Position numbers and translations under genes: made by a program. A stretch of 64,000 nt of DNA, taken from Candidatus Eremiobacterota bacterium. GTDB taxonomy: Bacteria > Vulcanimicrobiota > CADAWZ01 > Ess09-12. Positions within the stretch are counted from its first letter, which is position 1; each line of letters starts with the position of its first letter. The stretch spans positions 22,478 to 86,477 of the forward strand of contig JAVHLM010000031.1 in assembly GCA_031082125.1 (NCBI GenBank). Direction: 5' to 3'. The notes below the pieces were generated by a model that searched no databases, was not told the origin of the DNA, and saw only the letters and a list, made by a program, of their open reading frames with translations. Of the stretch, positions 17,068 to 25,607 are shown one piece after another.

Positions 17068-17418
17068 ATGAGATTCATCATTGATGAAAACACTGGCCCG
17101 GGGGTAGCACGATGGCTCTTGCAGAAGGGACATACTGCTTTTTCTGTCTACAAGGAAGCCCGTGGGATAGACGATGAGGAAGTACTCAAAAGAGCATGCG
17201 AGGATAATTATATCATAATCACCTGTGATAAAGACTTCGGTTCATTGATTTATCGGGAACGCAGAGAGCACAGGGGAGTCATTCTCCTCAGACTGAAGGA
17301 TGATCGTACACAATGCAAGATTGATGTTCTCGAAAAGCTTCTGCTTCATTATGGTTGCCAGTTGGATAAGAACTTCGTCGTCGCGACAGAAAAGCTCGTG
17401 CGTATTGTGAATGCTTGA
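17068..17418 (+). CDS. DUF5615 PIN-like toxin
   Basis: 116 residues. MRFIIDENTGPGVARWLLQKG holds the first acidic residues (D6, E7) and IIITCDKDFGSLIYRE the second cluster (D54, D56) of the DUF5615 PIN-like fold, probably a metal-dependent RNase. It begins on the base after the antitoxin stop. Length is normal and all acidic positions I can identify are kept, so it is probably functional. Its RNA target is unknown. Confidence 0.9.
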   Translation: MRFIIDENTGPGVARWLLQKGHTAFSVYKEARGIDDEEVLKRACEDNYIIITCDKDFGSLIYRERREHRGVILLRLKDDRTQCKIDVLEKLLLHYGCQLDKNFVVATEKLVRIVNA

Positions 17419-17551
17419 GCTGAATTTATGATATTATCTTCAGCCAGCAATAAAATCTGAAGTAGAAAGTAATTCAGCGCCCTGGCGAATTGTTGCTCGA
17501 AGAGCAATGCAGACGCTTCAAGCAGCTGGTAAGCATGATACGCGTCAATAG

Positions 17552-17582
17552 AACCGGCCGGAAGAATGGCCCCTGGCCTCAC
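17552..17582 (+). repeat. Half copy of dispersed hairpin repeat
   Basis: AGAACC, GGCCGG, AGAATGGCCCCTGGCC matches the right arm of the complete elements at 25116-25216 and 29763-29859. No left arm is found here. Confidence 0.6.
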
Positions 17583-17754
17583 GTGACGATTGTTTCGCGT
17601 ATTGGTTTTGCGGCGGGGAAGATTTTCAGAAGATTTTGTTGCGTCACTTGTCAGCTGAAATGATCCACCGCATGGTAACCCTATTGATCCAGCGGTATAT
17701 GGTGCTGATAAAGAGGGTATAAAATTATTGCACCGAAATTGTTAAGGGTTAAAC

Positions 17755-17776
17755 AAGAAATTGACCTTAATTTCTT
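17755..17776 (+). promoter_or_regulatory. Inverted repeat in the leader of the DUF4143 ATPase gene
   Basis: AAGAAATT (17755-17762) and AATTTCTT (17769-17776) are perfect 8-bp inverted copies around GACCTT, 21 bases before the start codon. It is a candidate operator or leader hairpin. Confidence 0.5.
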
Positions 17777-17796
17777 AAAGTTGAGAAAGGGAAATA

Positions 17797-19128
17797 ATGA
17801 AGAGGTTTGTAACCGACAGGCTCATCGAATGGAAGAAAAGCGCTCGCCGAAAGCCCTTGATAATTCGCGGAGCCCGTCAGGTAGGGAAATCATGGGCTGT
17901 AATGGATTTCGGGCAGAGCTATTTCCCCGGCAGGCTCCATGTGATAGATCTGGAAAAACGTCCTGACTGGCATGAGGTGTTTCAGGGGAACCTTGTTGCA
18001 TCCCGCGTCCTGTCGGAACTGGAGATACTTCTCAATGCTGAAATAGAAGCAGGAAAAGATCTACTGTTTTTTGACGAGATTCAAAGCTGCCCTCGCGCTC
18101 TCACAATGCTTCGTTATTTCCATGAGGAGATCCCCGAGTTGCATGTAATTGCAGCGGGATCACTGCTGGAGTTTGCCCTGAAAGACAGTTCCTTCCCGGT
18201 CGGCAGGGTGCAGTTCATTGACATGTATCCCCTGTCCTTCCCTGAATACCTTATGGCAACAGGCAATGATAAGGCTGCCGAAGTGATACGGTCAGAGCCT
18301 GAACCGCTTCCCGAGAGCATCCATGCTCTTCTTCTCAACGAGATGAGGAATTATCTCTTCATCGGAGGAATGCCGGAGTGTGTTCTCTCTTACGCAGAAA
18401 CCCGGAGGCTCCGCAATTCCTTTCAGATCCAGGCTGACCTGATAAGCACCTATCGGCAGGACTTCTCAAAATATGCACCCCATGCTGATAAACATTGCCT
18501 TGACGCAGTGTTGTTTTCTATTGCGAAAAATGTGGGCCGGCAGATAAAATATGCCAGGTTGACTGACAGTTATTCAATCCCCACTATTAAAAAAGCTTTT
18601 TCGCTTCTCAGTCTGGCGCGTGTTATCACGAAAGTGCCGTCAGCATTGCCATCAGGTCTTCCACTAGGCGCTTCAGCTTCAGAGAAGCGTTTCAAGGCTC
18701 TGATGGTCGATCTGGGGTTAATGCAGCATCTCTGTGGACTTCCGATAGAGACTGAAATCAGGCAGGCTGACATTCTGGACATTTACCGGGGAGCTCTTGC
18801 AGAGCAGTTCGTAGGCCAGGAATTTCTTGCAGGAGGCCAGGAGTCCCTTCATTACTGGAGCCGGGAAAAAAGTGGCAGTACCGCTGAGGTTGACTACCTG
18901 ATCGTGAGAAACGGCCGCATCTACCCGGTAGAAGTAAAGAGCGGGGCTCCAGGAAAGCAAAGAAGCCTCAGGCTCCTTCTGGACACATACCCTGGGTGCC
19001 CTTCAGGCCTGGTTCTGTCAAGTGCTGCCTTTCAGGAAAAGCCGTCACAGAAGATGAATTATCTGCCGCTTTATTATGCGTACTATCTGGCAAAGACGAA
19101 TGGCACAGCAGGCTTGGGTGCGCCTTGA
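17797..19128 (+). CDS. AAA ATPase of the AAA_14/DUF4143 family
   Basis: 443 residues, complete. The N-terminal AAA domain has Walker A GARQVGKSW (residues 25-33) and Walker B LLFFDEIQSC (near 90). The sensor region reads HVIAAGSLLEFAL. The C-terminal DUF4143 domain ends with YWSREKSGSTAEVDYLIVRN and YPVEVKSG, which has the E-x-K layout of PD-(D/E)XK nuclease folds. These ATPases are common in mobile gene pools; their cellular role is not settled. AAAGGG precedes the start. The remnant of a relative at 15.6 kb shows that the family has been shuffled here. Confidence 0.9.
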   Translation: MKRFVTDRLIEWKKSARRKPLIIRGARQVGKSWAVMDFGQSYFPGRLHVIDLEKRPDWHEVFQGNLVASRVLSELEILLNAEIEAGKDLLFFDEIQSCPRALTMLRYFHEEIPELHVIAAGSLLEFALKDSSFPVGRVQFIDMYPLSFPEYLMATGNDKAAEVIRSEPEPLPESIHALLLNEMRNYLFIGGMPECVLSYAETRRLRNSFQIQADLISTYRQDFSKYAPHADKHCLDAVLFSIAKNVGRQIKYARLTDSYSIPTIKKAFSLLSLARVITKVPSALPSGLPLGASASEKRFKALMVDLGLMQHLCGLPIETEIRQADILDIYRGALAEQFVGQEFLAGGQESLHYWSREKSGSTAEVDYLIVRNGRIYPVEVKSGAPGKQRSLRLLLDTYPGCPSGLVLSSAAFQEKPSQKMNYLPLYYAYYLAKTNGTAGLGAP

Positions 19129-19389
19129 AAAAGGCTGCACCTGTAAAATAAGGCAAGGCCCTGTGTGCTTTTCAACCTGTCGAGCAGGGCGTCAGCCGTG
19201 CTCGGGTAACCACTCATGGCATGCCATTTCTCCACCGGCAGTTGGCACCTTTATCCATGCCGGCACCTCAGCCGGGAAATTCCATAAGAGAATCTTGCCT
19301 TGAGGGGCCTTTTTTGTTACACTTGTGGGGAGGCTGAAAAGCAGCTTTCACATATTCACTACATTACCGGGAAGGGATGGGAAAAGCTT
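19129..19389. other. Intergenic region before lipoprotein gene
   Basis: Around 260 bases without a gene. A G4CC-T6 segment near 19300-19316 could be a weak terminator for the ATPase gene. No known RNA motif recognised. Confidence 0.35.
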
Positions 19390-19860
19390 ATGTGCACAGG
19401 AACATCTGTTAAGATCGCAGTGATAATTGCACTTGCTGCCTTTCTTTTTATCAACGGCTGCCAGGGAAAGCCGGCAACTGACCATAACTCTGCTTCATCA
19501 CCTGCAGGCAGCTCCTCCCCGGCGACTCCCGCACCAGTCTCAGAAACAGGTGCAGAACCGGACACAAGCACGCCCGAAGGCGAGATCGCCTACCAGATGA
19601 CCCTGATAAAAAAGGGCGATACAGAGAAACTGAAGGAATGCTTCACCCCGCGGTTAAAAGACAGAATCACCGGGGACATGGTAAAACAAGCACAGGGTGA
19701 AGTTGGCAGATACACCATAAAAGAGCTTGTGGACTCTTTTGAAATAAGCACCCATGGGGGAAAAGAAACCGCAAAGATCAAAATGAAAAACGGCCGCACT
19801 CTCACCACGCTGGTGAAAAATGGAGACCGGTGGCAGGCCGACACGATATGGTTCAAGTAA
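19390..19860 (+). CDS. Small lipoprotein, DUF4878/NTF2-like
   Basis: 156 residues from the ATG at 19390, which has a GGGAAGGG/GGG site and begins a typical lipoprotein signal (VIIALAAFLFINGC, lipobox INGC). After a Ser/Pro/Thr linker comes a small NTF2-like domain: GEIAYQMTLIKKGDTEKLKE, then F-TPRLKDRITG and a final NGDRWQADTIWFK, the same closing pattern as the gene at 54660-55100. The pattern is of DUF4878-type lipoproteins, function unknown. The propeller gene starts inside its last codons. Confidence 0.78.
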   Translation: MCTGTSVKIAVIIALAAFLFINGCQGKPATDHNSASSPAGSSSPATPAPVSETGAEPDTSTPEGEIAYQMTLIKKGDTEKLKECFTPRLKDRITGDMVKQAQGEVGRYTIKELVDSFEISTHGGKETAKIKMKNGRTLTTLVKNGDRWQADTIWFK

Positions 19861-20942
19861 ATATCTTCCGTTTTATTGCTCTGCTGCTTGCGATTCTGCA
19901 GCTCTTCCTCTTTGAGCCGGGACCAGGAATGGTCTGCGCACAAAAAGAAGGCGGCTCTCCCTGGTCCACCTTCCGGCACGATAACCAGGGCACAGCCCGC
20001 AGCAGCGCTTCTGGCCCCGAAAGTGGCGATATTCTCTGGTCAGCGAGCCTTTCTGAAGGAAGGACATCCAACTGTGCGCCTGTGGCAGGTATGGATGGCA
20101 CAATCTATGTCGGCACCTGGGGAGCGCAGAGAGGAGTATTGGCAGATCATGGCCGCGGCAGGCTTTTCGCGGTGAGCCCCCAGGGGAAGGAGAAATGGAG
20201 GCTTGAAACCGGGGGAGCCATCTGGTCGGCCTGTGCCATAGGCAGAGACGGCGCAGTTTACTATGGTGACCGTGCCGGCACCGTGGGTGCCGTCCGTGAC
20301 GAGGGACAGGACGGGAAGATTCTGTGGAGATTCAGCAAGACGGGACACTGGTTTGATCATCTCTCTCTTGCAGATGACGGCACCCTGTACGCCGCCGGTG
20401 CATTCATTGAGGGCTTCAAGAAGCAGCGCGCCTCCCTGGTGGCCCTCAGGAATGGAAAGGAGAAGTGGGTGATGCATGCCGGGCCCGCGGGCACCCTGGA
20501 GCACTGGGTATCCTGCATGGGACTTGCCGGGGACGGCACCATTTATATGGGAACACAAAGCATACAGGTTGAGGCGGCGAAATACCCCGACTTCGGGAAA
20601 CTCTATGCCCTGGCTGACAGGGGAGACCGAGTCGAGGTGAAATGGACCTTGAACGCAGGCTCAGGTATCTCCGGGATAGCCATTGACAGGAATGGGGTGA
20701 TTTATTATTCCGTGCGGGGCGACAGGTCAAAAGGCGTGCCGGGGACCATCCATGCCGTGGGACCTGATGGAAAATCCCGCTGGAAACACCCTGCAGCCGT
20801 GGAAGGGGAGCTGTGGTGGGGAGGCAACCCCGCCCTTGTGGAGGGAAGGCTGTACGTGAGCACCGCGGCGAGCGCCGATATCTCCAACCTGTTCCCTTCA
20901 AAGCTGGTTCCCCGCCTCTATGCAATCGGCAGGCATCCTTGA
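19848..20942 (+). CDS. Secreted PQQ-like beta-propeller protein
   Basis: 364 residues from ATG 19848, overlapping the lipoprotein gene by 13 bases, so the two are probably translated together. A hydrophobic signal (FIALLLAILQLFLF) ends near GMVCAQ. The rest is PQQ-type repeats, each with a GTIYVG or GTLYAA strand followed by L-A-V-x-x-x-GKEKW, including AVSPQGKEKWRLETG and AVGPDGKSRWKHPA. No PQQ-ligating or catalytic residues of quinoprotein dehydrogenases are evident, so a binding or scaffolding role is more likely than catalysis. Confidence 0.83.
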   Translation: MVQVNIFRFIALLLAILQLFLFEPGPGMVCAQKEGGSPWSTFRHDNQGTARSSASGPESGDILWSASLSEGRTSNCAPVAGMDGTIYVGTWGAQRGVLADHGRGRLFAVSPQGKEKWRLETGGAIWSACAIGRDGAVYYGDRAGTVGAVRDEGQDGKILWRFSKTGHWFDHLSLADDGTLYAAGAFIEGFKKQRASLVALRNGKEKWVMHAGPAGTLEHWVSCMGLAGDGTIYMGTQSIQVEAAKYPDFGKLYALADRGDRVEVKWTLNAGSGISGIAIDRNGVIYYSVRGDRSKGVPGTIHAVGPDGKSRWKHPAAVEGELWWGGNPALVEGRLYVSTAASADISNLFPSKLVPRLYAIGRHP

Positions 20943-21077
20943 GAGCGCCGCGCGCAGCAGGCAAGGCGGGGCCCGGGTGCCGGGTCTCCTGCTTTACTTC
21001 CGCTGAAGTGATGGGCCTGCTGTTTTCACCGGCTCGAAATAAGCGGGCCGGACTCGCTATGCAGCAGCAAATTATTA

Positions 21078-21086
21078 TGTTATAAT
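21078..21086 (+). promoter_or_regulatory. Extended -10 promoter of second propeller gene
   Basis: TGTTATAAT matches the TGnTATAAT extended -10 exactly, 36 bases before the start codon. No good -35 is seen, as is common with extended -10 promoters. Confidence 0.65.
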
Positions 21087-21121
21087 CTATTGCAACAGGA
21101 AACAAGCGAGAGGAGCCCCCT

Positions 21122-22450
21122 ATGAAAGCCGATCACATATCTCCCTCAACAGCTCGCTTCCACTTTGAAAAGAGTGCTGCCCGGGCCGGAAATGAGAATG
21201 CCGCGCAGCCGCAGGACTGCTTCACCCCATCAGGGAAGGAAGAGGCGCCCGCCGTGGACGCGAGGCTCGCCGCGCAGCTCCTGATGCAGAAGACGCGCCC
21301 GCAGCCGGACCACATGGTGTGGGAAGCGCCACTTGAGGGCGGGATGAAATACCCGCCTGCCCTGGGACCTGATGGCACGCTCTACACGGCGGGCGGCAAC
21401 AACCGCCTCTGCGCCATCGACAGCGCCACGGGAAAGGAGAAATGGCATTTTGACACAGGCGAGGCTTTTGAATCGTCGCCTCTCCCCGGCAGTGACGGCT
21501 CCGTGATTTTTGCCTCGAAAGACGGGCACATCACGGCCCTTGACGGGAAAGACGGGGCAAGGAAATGGGAGTTCCGCACGGGCTCAATCTACGAGAGCAC
21601 CCCCGTGCTCTCGGCAGACGGCACCCTTTACGTGAAGGGGCAGAATAATCTCTTCGCCCTCGACAGCACCACGGGAGAAAAAAAATGGGAGTTCAGGAAG
21701 GATGACGTGCAGCAGCTCACCGAGCCTGCCGTCGGGGCGGACGGGAAAGTCTATGTCGCCTGCGAGAGGGGAAGAGTCTTCTCCCTCAACGCAGCCAGCG
21801 GCAAGAAGCTGAAGACCTTCAGGAAGGGCGCTGAGAACCGCCTCTTCCCGCCGGTGACCTCGCCGGGAGGCTCGCTCTACATTGGTGGTCCCGGCACCCT
21901 GTACTCCCTTGACAGGGAAACAGGAAAGATCTTCTGGAAATACACCTCTTATTCCAACAACCCCCTCCATCCCCTCGTGGGCCCTGACGGCAGGGTCATC
22001 ATCGAATCGCTGAACAGGATCATGGGCATCGAGCGTTACACGGGCCGCGCCGAGGCGGGCCCTAAATGGTCCTTCGAGGTGGGAGACCACAACTACTTTT
22101 CGTCATCCTTCGGCCCCGGCGGAGACATTTACACCGCCTGCGGCAACGGGAACATATACGTGCTCGACTACGAGACGGGGAGGCAGAAGCACGTCCTGAA
22201 GACCGGCGACGACAATTTTCTTACGATCCGCCCCCTGGTGGCGAAGGACGGCACCATATTCATAGGAACCCAGGATAAGCTCTACGCCCTTAATCCTGAA
22301 AAGAAGACCTCCGCGAAAGAGAAGCTCGAGAAAAAGGTCCAGGAGCAGCAGAACGCCGCCGGGCAGGAAGAGGCCACCAGGATAGTCGTCGATGAGCAGA
22401 AGGTCAGCATCGGCGGCATCTCCCTGAACATCAGGAAAGAGGTGCCGTAG
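21122..22450 (+). CDS. PQQ-like beta-propeller protein without signal peptide
   Basis: 442 residues. Residues 1-60 are disordered and carry no Sec signal. From about 65 to 400 there are seven to eight PQQ-type repeats with the pattern DGTLYTAGG, L-A-I-D-S-TGKEKWHF; the repeats are well preserved (DSATGKEKW, DSTTGEKKW, DRETGKIFW, DYETGRQKH). A charged helix (KEKLEKKVQEQQNAAGQEEA) and a short beta tail close the protein. GAGAGGAG precedes the start. It has its own promoter. Without a signal it would act in the cytoplasm unless exported by another system. No catalytic residues recognised. Confidence 0.85.
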   Translation: MKADHISPSTARFHFEKSAARAGNENAAQPQDCFTPSGKEEAPAVDARLAAQLLMQKTRPQPDHMVWEAPLEGGMKYPPALGPDGTLYTAGGNNRLCAIDSATGKEKWHFDTGEAFESSPLPGSDGSVIFASKDGHITALDGKDGARKWEFRTGSIYESTPVLSADGTLYVKGQNNLFALDSTTGEKKWEFRKDDVQQLTEPAVGADGKVYVACERGRVFSLNAASGKKLKTFRKGAENRLFPPVTSPGGSLYIGGPGTLYSLDRETGKIFWKYTSYSNNPLHPLVGPDGRVIIESLNRIMGIERYTGRAEAGPKWSFEVGDHNYFSSSFGPGGDIYTACGNGNIYVLDYETGRQKHVLKTGDDNFLTIRPLVAKDGTIFIGTQDKLYALNPEKKTSAKEKLEKKVQEQQNAAGQEEATRIVVDEQKVSIGGISLNIRKEVP

Positions 22451-22466
22451 GAGACGCCCGGCGCTA

Positions 22467-22510
22467 CGGGGGGCATTCTCCTCTTCCGCCGGCCTTGGAT
22501 AATTTTGGAC
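22467..22510 (+). repeat. Half copy of dispersed hairpin repeat
   Basis: GGGGGGCATTCTCCTCTTCC, GCCGG, TTGGAT resembles the left arm of the element at 29763-29859 (GGGGACATTCTCCTCCTCAG, CCGG, TTTGGAT). No right arm is found. Confidence 0.5.
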
Positions 22511-22536
22511 CAGGGGCAGCGGAGCCAGGGAGGTTT

Positions 22537-23016
22537 TCATGTCAGCTTCGAAGGCCCCGGAAAAATCTCACGCGCCTCGAAAGGCTCACTTCTCCAAAGC
22601 TCGATACGGTAGAAATCGCCTGTGCTTCCATCGTGGTGAAAAGCCGTCTGCCCCCCGTAGAATACTCTGGCGGCATACTCACCGGGGGTGCAGGGGATCT
22701 CGCCGAATCTGCCATAATGGGGTCCATCGGGACATCCGGCCAGGACGAAGGATGAGGATTTGATGCTGACGGTGCATTCGATGATCCTGTCCCATCCAGG
22801 GGTGAAAAGGTGTTCCGGCGGCCCCGGAAGGAGCTCCACCTCAACTGATATGGGCGAGAATTCGCTGATGACGAAAATGCTCACTATACCCTGGCCGCAG
22901 TGAAATCTTCTGCTGAAATCCCTCTCTGTAAAACGGGCGGTTGCCATCTCGTCATAGTGCACGGGATCCTGCAGATAGAACTGTCCGTAGGCGGGGGTAT
23001 GAGTCACCTGCATCAT
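22537..23016 (-). CDS. Hypothetical cytoplasmic protein
   Basis: 159 residues, starting MMQVTHTPAYGQFYLQDP. No signal peptide or membrane segment. Many beta-type segments are present (SPISVEVELLPGPPEH, WDRIIECTVSIKSSSF), ending YRIELWRSEPFEAREI. The shape recalls small ComJ- or immunity-like beta proteins, but I cannot assign a family. It follows the radical SAM gene on the same strand with an 11-base gap, so the two may be co-transcribed, although their base composition differs sharply. Confidence 0.65.
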   Translation of the reverse strand: MMQVTHTPAYGQFYLQDPVHYDEMATARFTERDFSRRFHCGQGIVSIFVISEFSPISVEVELLPGPPEHLFTPGWDRIIECTVSIKSSSFVLAGCPDGPHYGRFGEIPCTPGEYAARVFYGGQTAFHHDGSTGDFYRIELWRSEPFEAREIFPGPSKLT

Positions 23017-23027
23017 TCTTCACCCCG

Positions 23028-24344
23028 TTAAAAATGCATGTTTACGTTGTTGGAGAACAGACTGCTTATTTTATGCTCATATTCATCAAGGTCATCTTCA
23101 GTGAGATACTTAAGCTTAAGAGGTCTCCTGGTATAAAAATAATCAAATCTCTCATCAAAAACCTCGTTCTGTAACAATCCTTTTTCCTTTGCATATTCAT
23201 AAAGATATGCACCCGGAAGCGCCGTGGCTCTTGACACAAGGCACGTAGTGGGGCGGTTCTCTTTCAGCAGGTGGTAGGTGGCTTCAAGATCCTCTCTCGT
23301 TTCTTCAGGCGAACCTATAATAATATTCGTATTCGTGATTATACCCAGCTTATTGCAGATCTGCAAGGCTTTACATATGTCTGAAACTGACAGATCCTTT
23401 CTGAGAAAGTCAAGCGTTTTCTGCGATCCGCTCTCAACGCCTAAGCAAATCATTTTGCATCCCGCATCAATCATGCGCCTTAACTGCTCCTCCCTGATAG
23501 CATCAATACGAGCGTTGCATCCCCACCAGAAATCAACTCCCTGAATCAATATCTCATTACAGAAGTTATCCACCCAGGAATGCTTTGAAAGAAACATATC
23601 ATCCGAAAACCCAAAAAGAAATTTCATTCCGGGTACTTTTGCAAGCGGACTGTAACGCTCCCATATCTTTTTATAAGAGCTTATCTCCTTGAAAACAGAT
23701 TTTTGTGAGCGATACCGTATTTTTTTGCCAAAAAGCTTATCCTGCATTGGTTTGCAGAAAAAGCATCGGTAAGGACAGCCTCTGCTTGCAATAATAGAGT
23801 CATAGTACACAGATCGGCTGTAATAAAGCGGCCAGTCAACAAGCTCCCGCGCCGGTTCAGGCAATTCATCAAGATTTTCAATATATGGTCTTGATTCTGT
23901 CACTACGAATTTTCCGTCTTTTATAAAGGCTATCCCTTTTATGTTTATAAGATCCTGTCCTTTTTCAAAGGCTCTTACAAGTTCAACTATGGTTTTCTCA
24001 CCTTCACCAATAACCACAGCGTCAAAACCTGATTTCAGTGTTTGTTCCGGGAGCGCAGTGGCATGAGGTCCTCCTGCCACAAGGAAAATCCCATGCCTTT
24101 TTACTTTTTCTGCAATCTCAAAAGCTTTCTGTGCCAATGCAGAAGGCACTGACATCCCCACGATTCTCACATCTTTAAGAAATGGCTCAATATCAGGCAT
24201 TTCACTGTAGTTTGTGAGATCCAGAAAGTCTACATCAAATCCTTCATTTTTTAAAACAGAGGCAATATAAAGAATGCCAAGCGGCGGCGTTACCACTGCT
24301 TTTGCCGGATAGTTCAGGCGAGGATAAATCAAAAGAATTTTCAT
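23028..24344 (-). CDS. Cobalamin-binding radical SAM protein
   Basis: 438 residues. Residues 1-130 form a B12-binding Rossmann domain (MKILLIYPRL, GGPHATALPEQTL, VVIGEGEKT). Residues 180-400 are a radical SAM barrel with the 4Fe-4S motif RGCPYRCFFC (C190, C194, C197), then LGVESGSQKTLDFLRK and NIIIGSPEETREDL. This is the B12-dependent class whose members methylate or rearrange unactivated carbons in lipid, bacteriochlorin and secondary metabolism; the substrate is unknown. Base composition is markedly more AT-rich than in the genes on both sides, with AT-rich flanks, a sign of transfer. Confidence 0.9.
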   Translation of the reverse strand: MKILLIYPRLNYPAKAVVTPPLGILYIASVLKNEGFDVDFLDLTNYSEMPDIEPFLKDVRIVGMSVPSALAQKAFEIAEKVKRHGIFLVAGGPHATALPEQTLKSGFDAVVIGEGEKTIVELVRAFEKGQDLINIKGIAFIKDGKFVVTESRPYIENLDELPEPARELVDWPLYYSRSVYYDSIIASRGCPYRCFFCKPMQDKLFGKKIRYRSQKSVFKEISSYKKIWERYSPLAKVPGMKFLFGFSDDMFLSKHSWVDNFCNEILIQGVDFWWGCNARIDAIREEQLRRMIDAGCKMICLGVESGSQKTLDFLRKDLSVSDICKALQICNKLGIITNTNIIIGSPEETREDLEATYHLLKENRPTTCLVSRATALPGAYLYEYAKEKGLLQNEVFDERFDYFYTRRPLKLKYLTEDDLDEYEHKISSLFSNNVNMHF

Positions 24345-24600
24345 TTATTGATTTTAATCTCCTCTTATTGAAGTATTAAGTATAGCTGTTAATAATGTCT
24401 GTCGGCAGATGCAGCTTAACCCAGAGCATAGGATCTGGTGCGTTTTATAGGTAATCGATTATTCAGGTTTATGGAAAGATGTAACAGGAGCCCTGTACAT
24501 TGAGTTTTATTATTTGCTTCAGACGGAGATTTCGTCATTAGAAGTTATTCTCCTGCGTTCAGGAAAAGGCTCTTTAAAGGAACTGAAAAAATAATTCTCT
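24345..24600. other. AT-rich spacer upstream of radical SAM gene
   Basis: Low-GC intergenic DNA that should hold the promoter of the radical SAM gene. No consensus pair stands out. Confidence 0.4.
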
Positions 24601-24759
24601 CTATTGCGATTTTTTCATTTTTTGTAACCATTTAGCCACCTGAGGAGATAGGTTCAGGAATTTCAGGCAGATCTCCTTTTCAATATAGTGAGAGAGCGCC
24701 TGGGCAATGGATGAAATTGGATTATGACAGAAGAGCATCTCGCGATCCACGGACTCCAT
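24601..24759 (-). CDS. Small fragment or short ORF, doubtful
   Basis: A 52-codon frame (MESVDREMLFCHNPISSIAQ onward, ending KWLQKMKKSQ) with helical, protein-like composition. It ends in a normal stop but has no clear ribosome-binding site and lies against the regulator remnant at 24762. It is probably the tail of a lost gene. Confidence 0.25.
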   Translation of the reverse strand: MESVDREMLFCHNPISSIAQALSHYIEKEICLKFLNLSPQVAKWLQKMKKSQ

Positions 24760-24761
24760 GA

Positions 24762-24959
24762 GTGACAGGTAAGGCGAAAAAGCACATGGCTGAGCAGGTA
24801 AGCAAAACGAACAGGGAATATCGGAAGATAACAGGCCTCTCTGATGAAGGAGCACTTCTCGACCTGAAGGATCTTATGCACAGGAGCCTCATTGTCCAGG
24901 TCGGAAGCGGGAGAAAAAGCCATTATATCCTGAAACAGGTTGGCGATCTTGGCGATTAG
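24762..24959 (+). pseudogene. C-terminal remnant of AlbA_2/RecG-like transcriptional regulator
   Basis: MAEQVSKTNREYRKITGLSD, EGALLDLKDL, RSLIVQVGSGRKSHYILK is the winged-helix end typical of large ATP-binding regulators of the AlbA_2 (RecG-like, COG2865) type. The N-terminal DNA-binding and HATPase-like parts are missing. Tandem TTGGCGAT repeats (24942-24988) interrupt the frame at the end. Confidence 0.65.
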
Positions 24960-24988
24960 TTGGCGATTAGTTGGCGATCTTGGCGATA
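24942..24988 (+). repeat. Short tandem repeats TTGGCGAT(C/T)
   Basis: TTGGCGATC and TTGGCGATTAG units occur in five adjoining copies, partly in the reading frame as VGDLGD. They look like slippage products inside the decayed regulator. Confidence 0.7.
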
Positions 24989-25115
24989 ATGCCCGACGCC
25001 CTTGCAGTCCGAATTCCACCGTGGTAAACACGGTGCATAAAGCAGTTCATAGCTATATCTGGATCTATTGTCATTATGATTGGCGACAAATGTTCTTAGG
25101 CACTTCAAGGCAAGA

Positions 25116-25216
25116 GGACAGGGGGACATTCTCCGATCAGGCAGCGTTTGGTTCTGTCCCTATGGGTGCACCGGAACACAGGCAGAACCTGCTGCCCCGG
25201 AGAATGGCCCATGGCC
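25116..25216. repeat. Dispersed hairpin repeat, complete copy 1
   Basis: Left arm 25116-25160 (GGACAGGGGGACATTCTCC, GGCAGC, GGTTCTGTCC) and right arm 25180-25216 (GGCAGAACC, GCTGCCCC, GGAGAATGGCCCATGGCC) are imperfect inverted copies around a loop of about 20 bases. The same arms, in the same order, form the element at 29763-29859. Confidence 0.75.
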
Positions 25217-25262
25217 TTACTTGACGGGCGCTAATCCAACAATCGAATAAAATTATGCACTT

Positions 25263-25328
25263 TTTGTTGCGTTTTGGGTGCGCCATGAAAAAAACCGCAT
25301 GCGCGGCTCTTTGCGGCAGTATATAAAC
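25263..25328 (-). repeat. Dispersed terminator-containing repeat, copy B
   Basis: Similar to 8722-8790 over its whole length. Here it directly follows the tRNA-Asn gene, which may be its original site. Confidence 0.75.
25288..25306 (-). terminator. tRNA-Asn terminator
   Basis: On the minus strand CCGC and GCGG pair around GCAT and are followed by seven T, about 20 bases past the tRNA 3' end. Confidence 0.75.
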
Positions 25329-25403
25329 TGGCTCCAGCGGTAGGACTCGAACCTACAACATTCCGGTTAACAGCCGGATGCTCTGCCATTGAGCTACGCT
25401 GGA
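25329..25403 (-). tRNA. tRNA-Asn (GTT)
   Basis: 75 bases with encoded CCA. The acceptor stem TCCAGCG/CGCTGGA is fully paired with discriminator G, the D-arm contains TAGCTCAATGGCAGAGC, the anticodon loop is CTGTTAA (anticodon GTT) closed by a CCGG/CCGG stem, and the T-arm contains GGTTCGAGTCC. Confidence 0.97.
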
Positions 25404-25425
25404 GCGTGCTGAACTATCTTTTGGG

Positions 25426-25454
25426 ATTATACCATATGACCCTGGAAAATTCAA
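25426..25454 (-). promoter_or_regulatory. Promoter of tRNA-Asn
   Basis: The minus strand reads TTGAAT (25454-25449), 17 bases, then TATAAT (25431-25426) with a TGG extension. Transcription would begin about 15 bases before the tRNA. Confidence 0.7.
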
Positions 25455-25607
25455 TACCTTCGGGAAAAATCTTCATTCCATGACGCGGGTCGTTCCATGA
25501 GCCCTCCCGGCGCAAATCCCCTCAATGCGGTCAGGCTCAACGGTCCGGCGAAGGTTCTTGTGCGGTGAGAGAGAATATTATTATCCATCAAGAGGCTGGA
25601 GGTGGGT

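Larger units (their letters stand above)
17419..17796. other. Intergenic region before the DUF4143 ATPase
   Basis: No gene. It contains a half-copy of the dispersed hairpin repeat (17552-17582), TATAAA at 17718-17723 as a possible -10, and the inverted repeat at 17755-17776. Confidence 0.5.

Noticed and set aside
20446..21105. 219-codon minus frame over the end of the first propeller gene
   Set aside because: Arg/Ser/Pro-rich shadow covering both the gene end and the promoter of the next gene.
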